This document shows, piece by piece, positions 1 to 8,862 of a stretch of DNA of 64,000 nt (the stretch's first letter is position 1; each line of letters begins with the position of its first letter). The position numbers and the translations under genes were made by a program. The notes beneath the pieces are model-generated. The model was not told where the DNA came from. It ran no database searches and saw nothing but the letters and a program-made list of their open reading frames with translations. The stretch covers positions 248,001 to 312,000 of the forward strand of contig NZ_VOIW01000006.1 of assembly GCF_009659625.1 (NCBI RefSeq), written 5' to 3'. Origin of the DNA: Pseudomonas haemolytica (GTDB lineage: Bacteria > Pseudomonadota > Gammaproteobacteria > Pseudomonadales > Pseudomonadaceae).

Positions 1-123
1 CTGCACGGCTTGAATACCACGCGGGTGCTGGGTATGGCGGACTGGGAAGAGCTCGACCGGCGTGTAACCCGAGAGTGGCAGCTAGAGCACAGGCCGTCGC
101 AGGTCGACCCACTCTCGCACTGA
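1..123 (+). CDS. 3' end of an unidentified gene (partial)
   Basis: Frame 1 is open from the window edge to a TGA at 121-123 and encodes about 40 residues, including RVLGMADWEELDRRVTREW. The charged, helix-like composition looks like real coding sequence, but the fragment is too short to assign to a family. It overlaps the tail of the convergent glutathione transferase gene by about 40 bp, so one of the two ends may differ from this reading. Confidence 0.35.
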   Translation: MHGLNTTRVLGMADWEELDRRVTREWQLEHRPSQVDPLSH

Positions 124-714
124 GGGCCGTTGCCACTGGCGTTGCGCGTACGCCACCAGCTCAGCCGGCACCGCGTCGCCGTTGAGGATCAGGCGATTGA
201 GCATCACCGCCAGGTCAACATCGGCAATTGACCACTCCCCGAACAGGTAGTCAGGCTCGCCCGCCAGCAACGCCTGCGCCGCACTGATAAACTTGCCCGC
301 GGCGGCCTGCGCCAGCGGCGACAACGGCGGCATCCGCTGCCCGCAGAACACCACCAACGTCGAGCGCTCCTGGCGAATCAGCAGCAAGTCACTGCGCAGC
401 CATGCCTGAACCTGTCGCGCCCTCGCCCTTTGCTGCAAGTCGGCGGGGTAAACGCGGGTCTCGGGGTAGGCCTGGTCCAGATATTCCGTGATCGCCGAAG
501 ACTCAGACAGCGCGAAGCCGCCATCCTCCAGAGTCGGCACCCGATGGGTCAGGGAGCGTTGGATGAAATCCGCCGTCTGGTTTTGTCCAGCGTCCAGGTC
601 CAGGGTCACGGTGTCGAAAGCCAGGCCCTTTTCCCGCAGGGCGACGAACACCGACATGGCGTAGGGGCTGGTGAACAGCGAATCAACGTAGAGGCGCAGC
701 AGGCGTTGGCTCAT
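82..714 (-). CDS. yfcF: Glutathione S-transferase, YfcF-like
   Basis: This 210-residue cytosolic glutathione transferase has a thioredoxin-fold N-terminal domain (residues 1-80) and an all-helical C-terminal domain. The N-terminal domain keeps the SPYAMSVFVALREKGL helix and the glutathione-binding SESSAI motif. The C-terminal domain contains RARARQVQAWLRSDL and FGEWSIADVDLA. All of these match E. coli YfcF, which has glutathione transferase and peroxidase activity. I chose the ATG at 714 because GGAG lies 7 bases upstream; an in-frame start at 741 would add nine residues without a ribosome binding site. It stands alone and its tail overlaps the partial gene at the window edge. Confidence 0.85.
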   Translation of the reverse strand: MSQRLLRLYVDSLFTSPYAMSVFVALREKGLAFDTVTLDLDAGQNQTADFIQRSLTHRVPTLEDGGFALSESSAITEYLDQAYPETRVYPADLQQRARARQVQAWLRSDLLLIRQERSTLVVFCGQRMPPLSPLAQAAAGKFISAAQALLAGEPDYLFGEWSIADVDLAVMLNRLILNGDAVPAELVAYAQRQWQRPSVREWVDLRRPVL

Positions 715-860
715 GGGCAATCTCCAGGGATGAATCATCACGCTACGAGATCCGGGCCGATAAAGACAATGCAGGGTTTTTATGGGGGCATTCCTGGCGG
801 GAATAGAGCAGATAGTGGCAATATTATGGCTACACGCTGATATTCAAGGACGAACAGCAT

Positions 861-2300
861 ATGAAACAAGCGGTTGTGGTCATCCACGGCATCGGCGAAC
901 AGCGCCCGATGGACACCCTGCGCGGCTTTGTCGAGGCGATGATCCCCACGGATACGCCCGATGGCAAACCCCTCTACTGGAGCAAGCCGGATCGGCTGTC
1001 GCGCAATTTCGACCTGCGCGTATTGAAGTCATCGGGCCGCACCTCTACGGACTTCTACGAGTACTACTGGGCCCACAAGATGCAGGGCACCAAGCTCGGC
1101 CATCTATTGGGTTGGCTGTGGGACATCTTCAAGCGCCCGCGCCGCGACATTCCCGACGCGATTGTGCCGATCTGGCGCAGCACACGCTGGACAGTGATGG
1201 TGTTATTGCTGCTGATTGCCAGCGGCACCCTGGCCTCGATCTGGGGCCAATTCACCCCGGACGACAACCCCTTCGCGCTGATCCCGCTGCTGCTGGCCGG
1301 CATTGGCCTGGGGCTGCGCTATTCGGCGCTGTCGTACCTGGGAGACGCCGCGCGCTACCTGAGCCCCAACCCGCAGAACGTGATGGTGCGCGAACAGATC
1401 CGCGCTGACGGCGTTGAATTGCTGCGTGCCCTGCACAACCAGGGCAACTACGAGCGCATCATCGTGGTCGGCCACAGCTTGGGCAGCGTGATTGCCTACG
1501 ATATCGTCGGCTACCTATGGCACGAACATCACGACCAGTTGACCCAGTTGCCCCCCGGCAACCGTGAGTTGGCGGCTCGTTATGCCAACCGCGAACCGCT
1601 GCAGCCGGTGGTCAAGAATGCCCTGCCCACAGCCGGCGCCATGCTGGACGGCAGCTTGGGCAGCACCTTGAAATTTCGCGAGCAACAGGCCGAGGCATTT
1701 ATCGAACAGCGCGGCCTGGGCAACCCCTGGCGCATCACCGACCTGGTCACCGTGGGTAGCCCGATGGCCCACGCCAGCCTGCTGCTGGGCCGCAGCGTCA
1801 GCGACTTCAAGCAGCGCATCGAACGCCGCGAAGCCCCGGCCTGCCCGCCCACCGAAGACACCCAAGGCTACGGCTACAACGCCCGCCAACCACTGCTGCT
1901 CGGCCAAAAACCCTTCACCCCGTATTACCTGCACCATGCCGCGGCATTTGCGGTGACGCGCTGGACCAACCTCTACTTCCCTGCCCCCTTCGGCCTGTTC
2001 GGCGACATCGTCGGCGGCCCGGTCAAACCGGTGATGGGCAACGGTGTGCTGGACTTGCCGGTGACCGTGGGCAACTGGAATGGCTGGCTCGCGAGGTCCT
2101 GGTTCAGCCATACCCACTACTGGAGCGAACGCGGCGGCGCTCAGGGTTACCTCGGCGCACTGGGCGAGGACGAGCGAGCGATCACTCAAGGTCTACGCCC
2201 TTCGGCGACCGAAGCCCTGCGCTGGGCGATTGACCTTAAGGGGTTGCGGCGTTTTCGTAACGTCGGCGCCAAGCAAAGCCTGGCGCAAGCAGAAGCCTAA
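861..2300 (+). CDS. Alpha/beta-hydrolase (lipase-like) membrane protein
   Basis: This is a 479-residue protein. It begins with a beta strand and VVVIHGIGEQRP, the oxyanion-type HG motif of lipases. A hydrophobic hairpin follows (about residues 112-155, with VMVLLLLIASGTLASI and ALIPLLLAGIGLGL), probably two membrane spans. The nucleophile elbow GHSLGS comes near residue 205. I expect a serine esterase or lipase fold anchored in the inner membrane, with the substrate unknown. AAGGAC lies 8 bases before the ATG. Its stop overlaps the convergent DUF924 gene by 4 bases. The hydrolase fold is well supported by the GxSxG motif; the membrane topology is inferred. Confidence 0.75.
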   Translation: MKQAVVVIHGIGEQRPMDTLRGFVEAMIPTDTPDGKPLYWSKPDRLSRNFDLRVLKSSGRTSTDFYEYYWAHKMQGTKLGHLLGWLWDIFKRPRRDIPDAIVPIWRSTRWTVMVLLLLIASGTLASIWGQFTPDDNPFALIPLLLAGIGLGLRYSALSYLGDAARYLSPNPQNVMVREQIRADGVELLRALHNQGNYERIIVVGHSLGSVIAYDIVGYLWHEHHDQLTQLPPGNRELAARYANREPLQPVVKNALPTAGAMLDGSLGSTLKFREQQAEAFIEQRGLGNPWRITDLVTVGSPMAHASLLLGRSVSDFKQRIERREAPACPPTEDTQGYGYNARQPLLLGQKPFTPYYLHHAAAFAVTRWTNLYFPAPFGLFGDIVGGPVKPVMGNGVLDLPVTVGNWNGWLARSWFSHTHYWSERGGAQGYLGALGEDERAITQGLRPSATEALRWAIDLKGLRRFRNVGAKQSLAQAEA

Positions 2301-2848
2301 CCGGAAAAGCCACCCGCTTTTAAGAAGGTATGCTCTTCTTCGGTGGTGACCCTGCCCAACACCGCATTACGATGAGGAAAACGCCCAAACCGCTCGATAA
2401 TATCGGCATGCTCCTTGGCCCAGTGGTAGGTGTTGGCATCCAACTGCCGGTTGAGGTCGAGGGAGCGCTGCTGGTCCTGTGGATCTTCCGAGTGCTCAAA
2501 CGGCAAATAACAAAACGCACGCAGCTCGGGTTCGATCTGTTGATCCAGCCCGGCGTCCACTATCTGGCGCGCATACAGACGCGCCAGCGGGTCGGTGGCG
2601 AACATATGCGCGGTGCCGCGAAAGGCGTTGCGCGGGTATTGGTCCAGCAGGATCAATAACGCCAGCGCGCCGTCGGCCGCGGCCAGCCAACCCTCCAGCT
2701 CGCGCCGCGCTGCCTGCATGTGGGTGGCGTGGAAGGTGTCGCGAAAGGCTGCATCGAAGCCCTCGTCCTTGGCGAACCAACGCTTGGGCCCCGCCTGTTT
2801 CCAGAACTGGATCACGGCCTCGGCCGATTGTGTGGTCATGCTTGTCAT
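2297..2848 (-). CDS. DUF924 family protein
   Basis: This 183-residue soluble helical protein matches the DUF924 (YbaR/TPR-like) family. The visible family hallmarks are AVIQFWKQAGPKRWFAKD near the N-terminus, LLILLDQYPRNAFRGTA in the centre, and FCYLPFEHSED followed by FGRFPHRNAVLGR near the end. Family members are widespread in proteobacteria and have no established biochemical role. The ATG at 2848 is preferred because GAGG lies 6 bases upstream; a GTG two codons earlier is also in frame. The gene is convergent with the lipase-like gene and divergent from the DUF1624 membrane protein. Confidence 0.85.
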   Translation of the reverse strand: MTSMTTQSAEAVIQFWKQAGPKRWFAKDEGFDAAFRDTFHATHMQAARRELEGWLAAADGALALLILLDQYPRNAFRGTAHMFATDPLARLYARQIVDAGLDQQIEPELRAFCYLPFEHSEDPQDQQRSLDLNRQLDANTYHWAKEHADIIERFGRFPHRNAVLGRVTTEEEHTFLKAGGFSG

Positions 2849-2909
2849 CAGCACCTCGCTAAATGTTATAGGATAACGTCAATTTTTTTGCCCGCTGCGA
2901 TCCTGACTT

Positions 2910-4064
2910 ATGACTGACGCTACGCCTTTACGACAACGCCTGCTGTCCATTGACGCCCTGCGCGGCCTGGTAATTTTGTTCATGTTACTGGACCACGTGC
3001 GCGAAACCTTCCTGCTGCACCGCCAGGTCAGCGACCCGATGAGCATCGACAGTACCGAGCCTGCACTATTTGTCAGCCGCACCCTTGCCCATCTCTGTGC
3101 GCCGGTGTTTGTGCTGCTCACCGGATTATCGGCGTGGCTCTACGGCCAGAAATATCAGGGCCGGCGTGACGTGTCGGCGTTTTTGTTCAAGCGCGGGCTG
3201 TTCCTGGTGGTGCTGGAGTTCACCCTGGTCAATTTCGCCTGGACCTTCCAGTTACCGCCCAGTGTGATCTACATGCAAGTGATCTGGGCGATCGGCATCA
3301 GCATGATCGCCCTCGCCGCCTTGATCTGGCTACCTCGTGCATTGCTGATCGCGTTGGCGCTGGTGATCATTGCCGGGCATAACCTGCTCGATGGCGTGCA
3401 TTTCACTCCGGGATCGGCGTGGCACATCCCGTGGACGATCCTGCATGAACGCAGTTGGATAGAGGTGTCTGAACACCTGCGCCTGCGTACTACCTACCCG
3501 GTGCTACCGTGGATCGGTGTGATTGCCCTGGGCTATGGCCTCGGGCCGTGGTTTGCCAAAGCCACGCAGCCGCTCATGCGCCAGCGCTATTTGCTGATCG
3601 CGGGTGTGGGGGCTTTGGTGAGCTTTGTATTGATGCGGGCGGCCAACGGTTATGGCGAGCAGCCTTGGCACGCGTATGACAGTGGGGTGCTGACGGTGAT
3701 GAGCTTTTTCAACATCACCAAGTACCCGCCGTCGCTGTTGTTCCTGACGCTGACGCTGGGGATCGGGCTGTTGTTATTGCTGGCGTTCGAACGCGCCGGG
3801 CAGCAACGCTGGATCGGCGTGCTGGCCGTGTTTGGCGCCGCGCCGATGTTCTTTTACCTGTTGCACCTGTATGTACTGAAAGTGCTGTATGTCGCCTGTG
3901 TGGCGTGGTTTGGGCTCAACCACGGCAGCTACTTTGGCTTCGACAGCGTTGGCGCGGTGTGGTTAACCGCGCTGTTGCTGCCGCTGGCCTTGTACCCGCC
4001 AGTGCATTGGTTTGCCGGGCTCAAAGCGCGTCGGCGCGACATCGTCTGGCTCAAATACCTCTGA
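2910..4064 (+). CDS. DUF1624 / heparan-alpha-glucosaminide N-acetyltransferase-like membrane protein
   Basis: This is a 384-residue polytopic inner-membrane protein. It opens with RLLSIDALRGLVILFMLLDHVRETFL, the signature of DUF1624 and acyltransferase-3-like proteins, where an Arg and a membrane-embedded His are thought to take part in acyl transfer. About ten hydrophobic segments follow, including FLLVVLEFTLVNFAW and AAPMFFYLLHLYVLKVLY. The acyl donor and acceptor are unknown. The gene is monocistronic: its 5' neighbour is divergent and its 3' neighbour, metE, is convergent 43 bp away. Confidence 0.8.
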   Translation: MTDATPLRQRLLSIDALRGLVILFMLLDHVRETFLLHRQVSDPMSIDSTEPALFVSRTLAHLCAPVFVLLTGLSAWLYGQKYQGRRDVSAFLFKRGLFLVVLEFTLVNFAWTFQLPPSVIYMQVIWAIGISMIALAALIWLPRALLIALALVIIAGHNLLDGVHFTPGSAWHIPWTILHERSWIEVSEHLRLRTTYPVLPWIGVIALGYGLGPWFAKATQPLMRQRYLLIAGVGALVSFVLMRAANGYGEQPWHAYDSGVLTVMSFFNITKYPPSLLFLTLTLGIGLLLLLAFERAGQQRWIGVLAVFGAAPMFFYLLHLYVLKVLYVACVAWFGLNHGSYFGFDSVGAVWLTALLLPLALYPPVHWFAGLKARRRDIVWLKYL

Positions 4065-4107
4065 CCTGACGCCGCCCCCGCAGTTTGAGCCTCGCTCGGC
4101 TCAGGAC

Positions 4108-6396
4108 TCAGGCCAACTCAGCGCGCAGTTGGCGAGCCGCAGTGACCATGTGGATCAATGCCGCTTCCGTTTCCGGCCAACCCCGCGTCTTCAAGCCGCA
4201 ATCGGGGTTGACCCAGAGACGGTTGGCCGGAATCCTCTTGGCGGCCTTGCGCAGCAGGTTGGCCATTTCCGAGGCATCCGGTACCCGTGGCGAGTGGATG
4301 TCATACACACCTGGGCCGATGTCGTTCGGGTAGGCGAAGGCTTCGAACGCGTCGAGCAACTCCATATCCGAACGCGAGGTTTCGATGGTAATCACGTCGG
4401 CATCCATTGCCGCGATGGACTCGATTACATCGTTGAACTCGCTGTAGCACATATGCGTATGGATCTGGGTTTCGTCACGCACGCCAGAGGCGCACAGGCG
4501 GAACACTTCGGTGGCCCAATCCAGATAGTGCTGCCACTGCGCCTGGCGCAACGGCAAGCCCTCACGGAACGCGGCTTCGTCGATCTGCACGATCTTGATG
4601 CCGGCGGCTTCCAGGTCCACCACCTCATCACGAATCGCCAGGGCCAATTGCCGGGCTTGCACTTCGCGGCTCACGTCTTCGCGTGGGAACGACCACATCA
4701 GCATGGTCACAGGGCCAGTCAGCATGCCCTTCATCACCTTGTCGGTCAGGCCTTGGGCATAGCGGATCCACTCGACCGTCATGGCCTTCGGGCGGCTCAA
4801 GTCACCAAAGATCACTGCCGGTTTCACGCAGCGCGAACCGTAGCTCTGTACCCAGCCGAAGCGGGTGAACACATAGCCATCCAGTTGCTCGGCGAAGTAC
4901 TCAACCATGTCGTTACGCTCGGCTTCACCGTGTACCAGCACATCCAGGCCAAGGTTTTCCTGGACCTCGACGGCGTGCTTGATCTCACTGTGCATGGCTT
5001 CGACGTACTCGGCTTCGCTCAACTTGCCGGCCTTGTACGACTGGCGCGCCAGGCGGATCGACGCGGTTTGCGGGAACGAGCCGATGGTGGTGGTCGGGAA
5101 CAACGGCAGGTTCAGGCCGGCCCGTTGTTTCTGGATACGCTGGGCAAACAGTGAGTGACGCTGGCTGTCCTTGGCGCTGATCGCAGCCACTCGGGCTTGC
5201 ACCGCCGGTTTGTGGATACGCGGCGAAGCGGCACGGGCTGCTTGCACGGCGCGGCTTTCAGCCAGGGCGGCAATAACGTTTGGCGCTTCAGGCTGGTTCA
5301 CAGCCTGAGCCAGCACCGCCACTTCTTCACACTTTTGCACGGCAAACGCCAGCCAGCTCTTCAGCTCGGCATCCAGCTTGTCTTCGCGGCCCAGGTCCAC
5401 CGGGCTATGCAGCAGCGAGCAAGACGGCGCTACCCACAAGCGATCGCCCAACTTCGCATGGGCATGCTGCAAGGTGGCCAGGGCTTTTTCCAGGTCGCAG
5501 CGCCACACGTTACGACCGTTGACCACGCCCAGGGACAGCACTTTATACGCCGGCAGGCGGTCGAGGATGGTCGGGTACTGGTCCGGTGCACGCACCAGGT
5601 CAATGTGCAGCCCGTCCACCGGCAGGTTGGCTGCCAGGCCGAGATTCTCCTCCAGGCCACCGAAGTAAGTCGCCACCAGCTTTTTCAGCGGGTCACGCTG
5701 GATCAGGTTATAGGCACGCTCAAAGGCGTTTTTCCATTCCTGCGGCAAATCGAGCACCAGGATCGGCTCGTCGATCTGCACCCACTCCACGCCCAGGTCC
5801 GCCAGGCGCTGGAAGATCTGGCCGTACAGCGGCAACAGGCGCTCGAGCAGGTCGAGCTTGTCGAAATCGCCGCCCTTGGTCTTGCCCAGCCACAGGTAGG
5901 TCAGCGGGCCGATGACGACCGGCTTCACGGTGTGGCCGAGGTCACGGGCTTCCTTGACCTCTTCAAACAGTTGGTCCCAACCCAGGTGGAATTGCTGATC
6001 GACGCTGAACTCAGGCACCAGATAGTGATAGTTGGTATCGAACCACTTGGTCATCTCCTGGGCGTGGGCACCGCCGCAGCAGTTGTCACTGACGCCACGG
6101 GCCATGGCGAACAAGGTGTGCAGCGTGGCCTGACCATCGGCTGGGCGGAAACGTTCAGGGATTACACCAAACATCAGCGAGTGGGTCAGCACTTGGTCGT
6201 ACCAGGCGAAATCACCCGCGGGCAACAGCTCAATCCCGGCGTCCTTTTGCAGGGCCCAGTGGGTCTTGCGCAAATCACGGCCCACGGCACGCAGGCCGGC
6301 TTCGTCGAGCTCACCTTTCCAGAACGCTTCCTGCGCTTTTTTCAGTTCACGGTCGCGTCCAATGCGCGGAAATCCAAGAGAATGAGCGACTGCCAT
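4108..6396 (-). CDS. metE: Cobalamin-independent methionine synthase MetE
   Basis: MetE transfers the methyl group of 5-methyltetrahydropteroyl-triglutamate directly to homocysteine, the last step of methionine synthesis. At 762 residues it has the usual full length. It starts with the conserved HSLGFPRIGRDRELKKA. The C-terminal barrel holds the catalytic zinc ligands in THMCYSEFND (His and Cys) and in VNPDCGLKTRGW (Cys). The substrate-binding FPTTTIGSFPQT motif is also present. GGAG lies about 9 bases before the ATG. The upstream region holds a TGAG-N5-CTCA palindrome that resembles a MetR site, and no cobalamin riboswitch can be recognised in its 165 bp. Confidence 0.97.
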   Translation of the reverse strand: MAVAHSLGFPRIGRDRELKKAQEAFWKGELDEAGLRAVGRDLRKTHWALQKDAGIELLPAGDFAWYDQVLTHSLMFGVIPERFRPADGQATLHTLFAMARGVSDNCCGGAHAQEMTKWFDTNYHYLVPEFSVDQQFHLGWDQLFEEVKEARDLGHTVKPVVIGPLTYLWLGKTKGGDFDKLDLLERLLPLYGQIFQRLADLGVEWVQIDEPILVLDLPQEWKNAFERAYNLIQRDPLKKLVATYFGGLEENLGLAANLPVDGLHIDLVRAPDQYPTILDRLPAYKVLSLGVVNGRNVWRCDLEKALATLQHAHAKLGDRLWVAPSCSLLHSPVDLGREDKLDAELKSWLAFAVQKCEEVAVLAQAVNQPEAPNVIAALAESRAVQAARAASPRIHKPAVQARVAAISAKDSQRHSLFAQRIQKQRAGLNLPLFPTTTIGSFPQTASIRLARQSYKAGKLSEAEYVEAMHSEIKHAVEVQENLGLDVLVHGEAERNDMVEYFAEQLDGYVFTRFGWVQSYGSRCVKPAVIFGDLSRPKAMTVEWIRYAQGLTDKVMKGMLTGPVTMLMWSFPREDVSREVQARQLALAIRDEVVDLEAAGIKIVQIDEAAFREGLPLRQAQWQHYLDWATEVFRLCASGVRDETQIHTHMCYSEFNDVIESIAAMDADVITIETSRSDMELLDAFEAFAYPNDIGPGVYDIHSPRVPDASEMANLLRKAAKRIPANRLWVNPDCGLKTRGWPETEAALIHMVTAARQLRAELA

Positions 6397-6452
6397 GACT
6401 TACAACTCCAATAGGTGCGTTTATGGGAGCTATTGTCGACAGACCCTAATAG

Positions 6453-6465
6453 TGAGACAAACTCA
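6453..6465. promoter_or_regulatory. Candidate MetR-like operator upstream of metE
   Basis: TGAGACAAACTCA is a perfect TGAG-N5-CTCA inverted repeat, 57 bp before the metE start codon. The MetR consensus of gamma-proteobacteria is TGAA-N5-TTCA, so each arm differs by one base. The position suits activator binding upstream of a promoter. This is an inference from pattern and position only. Confidence 0.4.
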
Positions 6466-6561
6466 TTTTATTCTAGATGATCACAAGATCTACTCATGTT
6501 CAGATCAGATGAAACAGTGAACGTACGAACCACGAAATACCCGCACACGGCGGCGCCAGCC

Positions 6562-7437
6562 TCAGTGCTGTGCCTGTCGGCCAAACCATTCCATGACGAC
6601 AGCACAGCCTGGATGAGAGGCTGCCATCGGTTGCAGGCACAACGCATACACCCCACCCGTTGCCAACGGCTGACCCAAGGGCACCACCAATATGCCCCGG
6701 TCAATGGACTCGCTAGCCAACGTCAGGTCTGTCATTGCCACCCCGAGCCCGCGGGCGGCGGCATCCAATGCCAGCTCATCGAGGTTGAAAGGGAGATGCC
6801 GGTAATCGTCCAAAGTCCCGGCGCTGTGGGCGGCCAGCCATACGCGCCAGTCATGTTTGTCGACTGAACGATGCAGCAGCGTCTGCCGCAACAGGTCTTC
6901 CATTGTGGCCATTGCCCCCAGGCCAGGCGCGCACACCGGCACCAGTTGCTCCTCGAATAACGTCAGGCAGGCCGAGTCGTTCGGCGGCTGGGGCAGGTAC
7001 TGGATGTAAGCGTCGCTGTCGCTGGCAGGCTCGACGACTTCGGTGGCGACGGTTTCGATCGCCAGGGAGGTATCCGGGTGCAACCGATAAAAATCGCTCA
7101 GCCTAGGCAGCAGCCAGCGCACAGCCAATGACACGTGCAGGCGAATGCGGAATGGGCGCTTGTAGGGTGAGATCCGGTCTTCCAGCGTCTTCAGTTGCGC
7201 CAGGATATTGCGCGCGCTGGCCAGTACCTGCTCACCTTCGGCGGTGAGGCGCAGGCTACGACTGGTGCGGGCCAACAACGGCATGCCGAAATGGCTCTCC
7301 AATTGTTGTACCTGGCGACTGACCGCGCTCTGGGTCAGACACAACGTCTGTGCGGCTTGGGTGAAGCTGCCGCTGTCGCTGACCGCAACCAACGCCTGCA
7401 AGCCCTGCAGCGAGGGTACATGACGAACCTTATCCAT
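6562..7437 (-). CDS. LysR-family transcriptional regulator (GcvA-type)
   Basis: This 291-residue regulator has an N-terminal winged helix (residues 8-67, with LVAVSDSGSFTQAAQTLCLTQSAVSRQVQ) and a periplasmic-binding-like effector domain in the GcvA/AmpR style. It is divergent from the FAD amine oxidase gene with about 90-115 bp between the starts, the classic arrangement of a LysR regulator and its target. It is also the gene just upstream of metE in the same direction, but its sequence is not obviously MetR. I infer that it controls the oxidase and the binding protein and responds to an amine; the ligand is unknown. Confidence 0.85.
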   Translation of the reverse strand: MDKVRHVPSLQGLQALVAVSDSGSFTQAAQTLCLTQSAVSRQVQQLESHFGMPLLARTSRSLRLTAEGEQVLASARNILAQLKTLEDRISPYKRPFRIRLHVSLAVRWLLPRLSDFYRLHPDTSLAIETVATEVVEPASDSDAYIQYLPQPPNDSACLTLFEEQLVPVCAPGLGAMATMEDLLRQTLLHRSVDKHDWRVWLAAHSAGTLDDYRHLPFNLDELALDAAARGLGVAMTDLTLASESIDRGILVVPLGQPLATGGVYALCLQPMAASHPGCAVVMEWFGRQAQH

Positions 7438-7553
7438 GCGTTTTCCAAATAGCTGGATGATTTTATAACGTTGGTTGTATCACCCAACCCCCTATAGATT
7501 CTAGCCATCGCCTTAAATCATCCATGCGAGCAGCGCATGTAACCGAGGTCACC

Positions 7554-8843
7554 GTGGAAAATATCTGTGGCTGGATAGCCCAAACCGACCCCCTACCCGC
7601 CCGCAGCACCTTACAAGGCGCGCAACTGGCAGACTGGCTGGTAATCGGCGCCGGCATCACGGGGCTGTGTGCCGCTCATAGCCTGGCGGAAAAACACCCC
7701 GACGCCCGCATCGTCATCGTCGATCGCCAGTGTGCGGCGCAAGGTGCCTCAGCCCGTAACTCGGGGTTTGTGGTGGCCCACGAACATCCGGCCGACCACG
7801 AATTGATGGGGCGACCGGGCTACGCCGGCTTTGAGGTGGACACGGCCATCGCCCGAGCCGCGAGCGACGAAGTGCGCCAGCGCATCGCTCGCCACGGCAT
7901 CCACTGCGACTATCGCGATAATGGCTACTTCTTCGCCGTGCATGATGCCGACAAGCTCAACCAGGTCGACGCCAAGCTCGCCACCCTGCGCGCGCTCGGT
8001 GCGCAGGCGCAGTTCCTGCAAGGCGACGACCTGCGGCACACGCTTGGCACCGCGCACTACCAGGCGGGAATTTGGTGCGGCGCCGGCAACGCCTTGCTGC
8101 AACCGGCCAAATACGTGAAGGGCTTGCTGGAGGCATTGCCGGCGAATGTCACCCTGTATGAGAACACCGCCATCACCGGCCTGGAGCGCATGACCAACGG
8201 TGCCCTTCGCGCCACAAGCCCTAGCGGGCATATTGAAGCCCGCCAAATACTGGTGTGCCTGAACGCCTTTATCCCCCGCGTCGGCTTGGACAACAGTGCC
8301 ACCTTCCCCATGGAACTCAGCGCCAGCCTCACCCGCCCGCTGACGGAAAAAGAATGCGCCGCCGAACCTTGGGGTGTGTTGTCAACACGCCCGCTCGGGG
8401 CCACCGTGCGCCTGACCCCAGACCGTCGTGTGATGATCCGCAACACCGCCGAATACCGCACACGCGACTTGTCAAACCGCGACTTGCTTGAGCGCCGTCA
8501 CCACCATGTGCGGGGCTTGCAACGTCGCTTCCCGTGGCTCACCGAGCAGGACATTCACTACACCTGGACCGGTCACCTGAGCGCATCACGCTCCGGTCAA
8601 CCGTACTTCGCCCAGGTGCAAAACAACCTGTATGCCATCGCCGGCTGCAACGGCTCCGGCGTCGCGCGAGGCACCTTGTGGGGCCGGTTGTTGGCCGAGT
8701 GGGCCAGCGGTGAACGCTCGCCCTTGCTGCAATCGGTCATCCAGCGTGCGCAACCCGGCTGGTTGCCACCGCGCCCCTTGTTCGACCTCGGTGCCCTGCT
8801 GCGCATGCGCGTCGAAGCCGTACGCGCCCGTTCAGAAATCTAA
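7554..8843 (+). CDS. FAD-dependent amine oxidase, PuuB/DadA-like
   Basis: This protein of about 429 residues has the dinucleotide-binding motif VIGAGITGLCAAHSLAEKHP near its start, followed by RNSGFVVAHEHP, and a C-terminal GCNGSGVARGT FAD contact. This layout is that of the D-amino-acid-oxidase family, which includes gamma-glutamylputrescine oxidase. I prefer the GTG at 7554 because GAGG lies 5 bases upstream; an in-frame ATG at 7524 has no ribosome binding site. The gene that follows encodes a polyamine-type binding protein and the genes beyond make polyamines, so an amine or polyamine substrate is likely but not proven. Confidence 0.8.
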   Translation: MENICGWIAQTDPLPARSTLQGAQLADWLVIGAGITGLCAAHSLAEKHPDARIVIVDRQCAAQGASARNSGFVVAHEHPADHELMGRPGYAGFEVDTAIARAASDEVRQRIARHGIHCDYRDNGYFFAVHDADKLNQVDAKLATLRALGAQAQFLQGDDLRHTLGTAHYQAGIWCGAGNALLQPAKYVKGLLEALPANVTLYENTAITGLERMTNGALRATSPSGHIEARQILVCLNAFIPRVGLDNSATFPMELSASLTRPLTEKECAAEPWGVLSTRPLGATVRLTPDRRVMIRNTAEYRTRDLSNRDLLERRHHHVRGLQRRFPWLTEQDIHYTWTGHLSASRSGQPYFAQVQNNLYAIAGCNGSGVARGTLWGRLLAEWASGERSPLLQSVIQRAQPGWLPPRPLFDLGALLRMRVEAVRARSEI

Positions 8844-8862
8844 AACAAAAAAGGTGAATGCA

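Noticed and set aside
4012..6414. Long open frames antisense to metE
   Set aside because: They mirror the codon pattern of metE in GC-rich DNA, show His/Gln/Arg-rich low-complexity translations and match no family. The metE frame on the other strand has full-length homology.
6397..6561. Cobalamin riboswitch upstream of metE
   Set aside because: The region is only 165 bp and I could not find a B12-box-like core. The TGAG-N5-CTCA palindrome explains regulation more simply.
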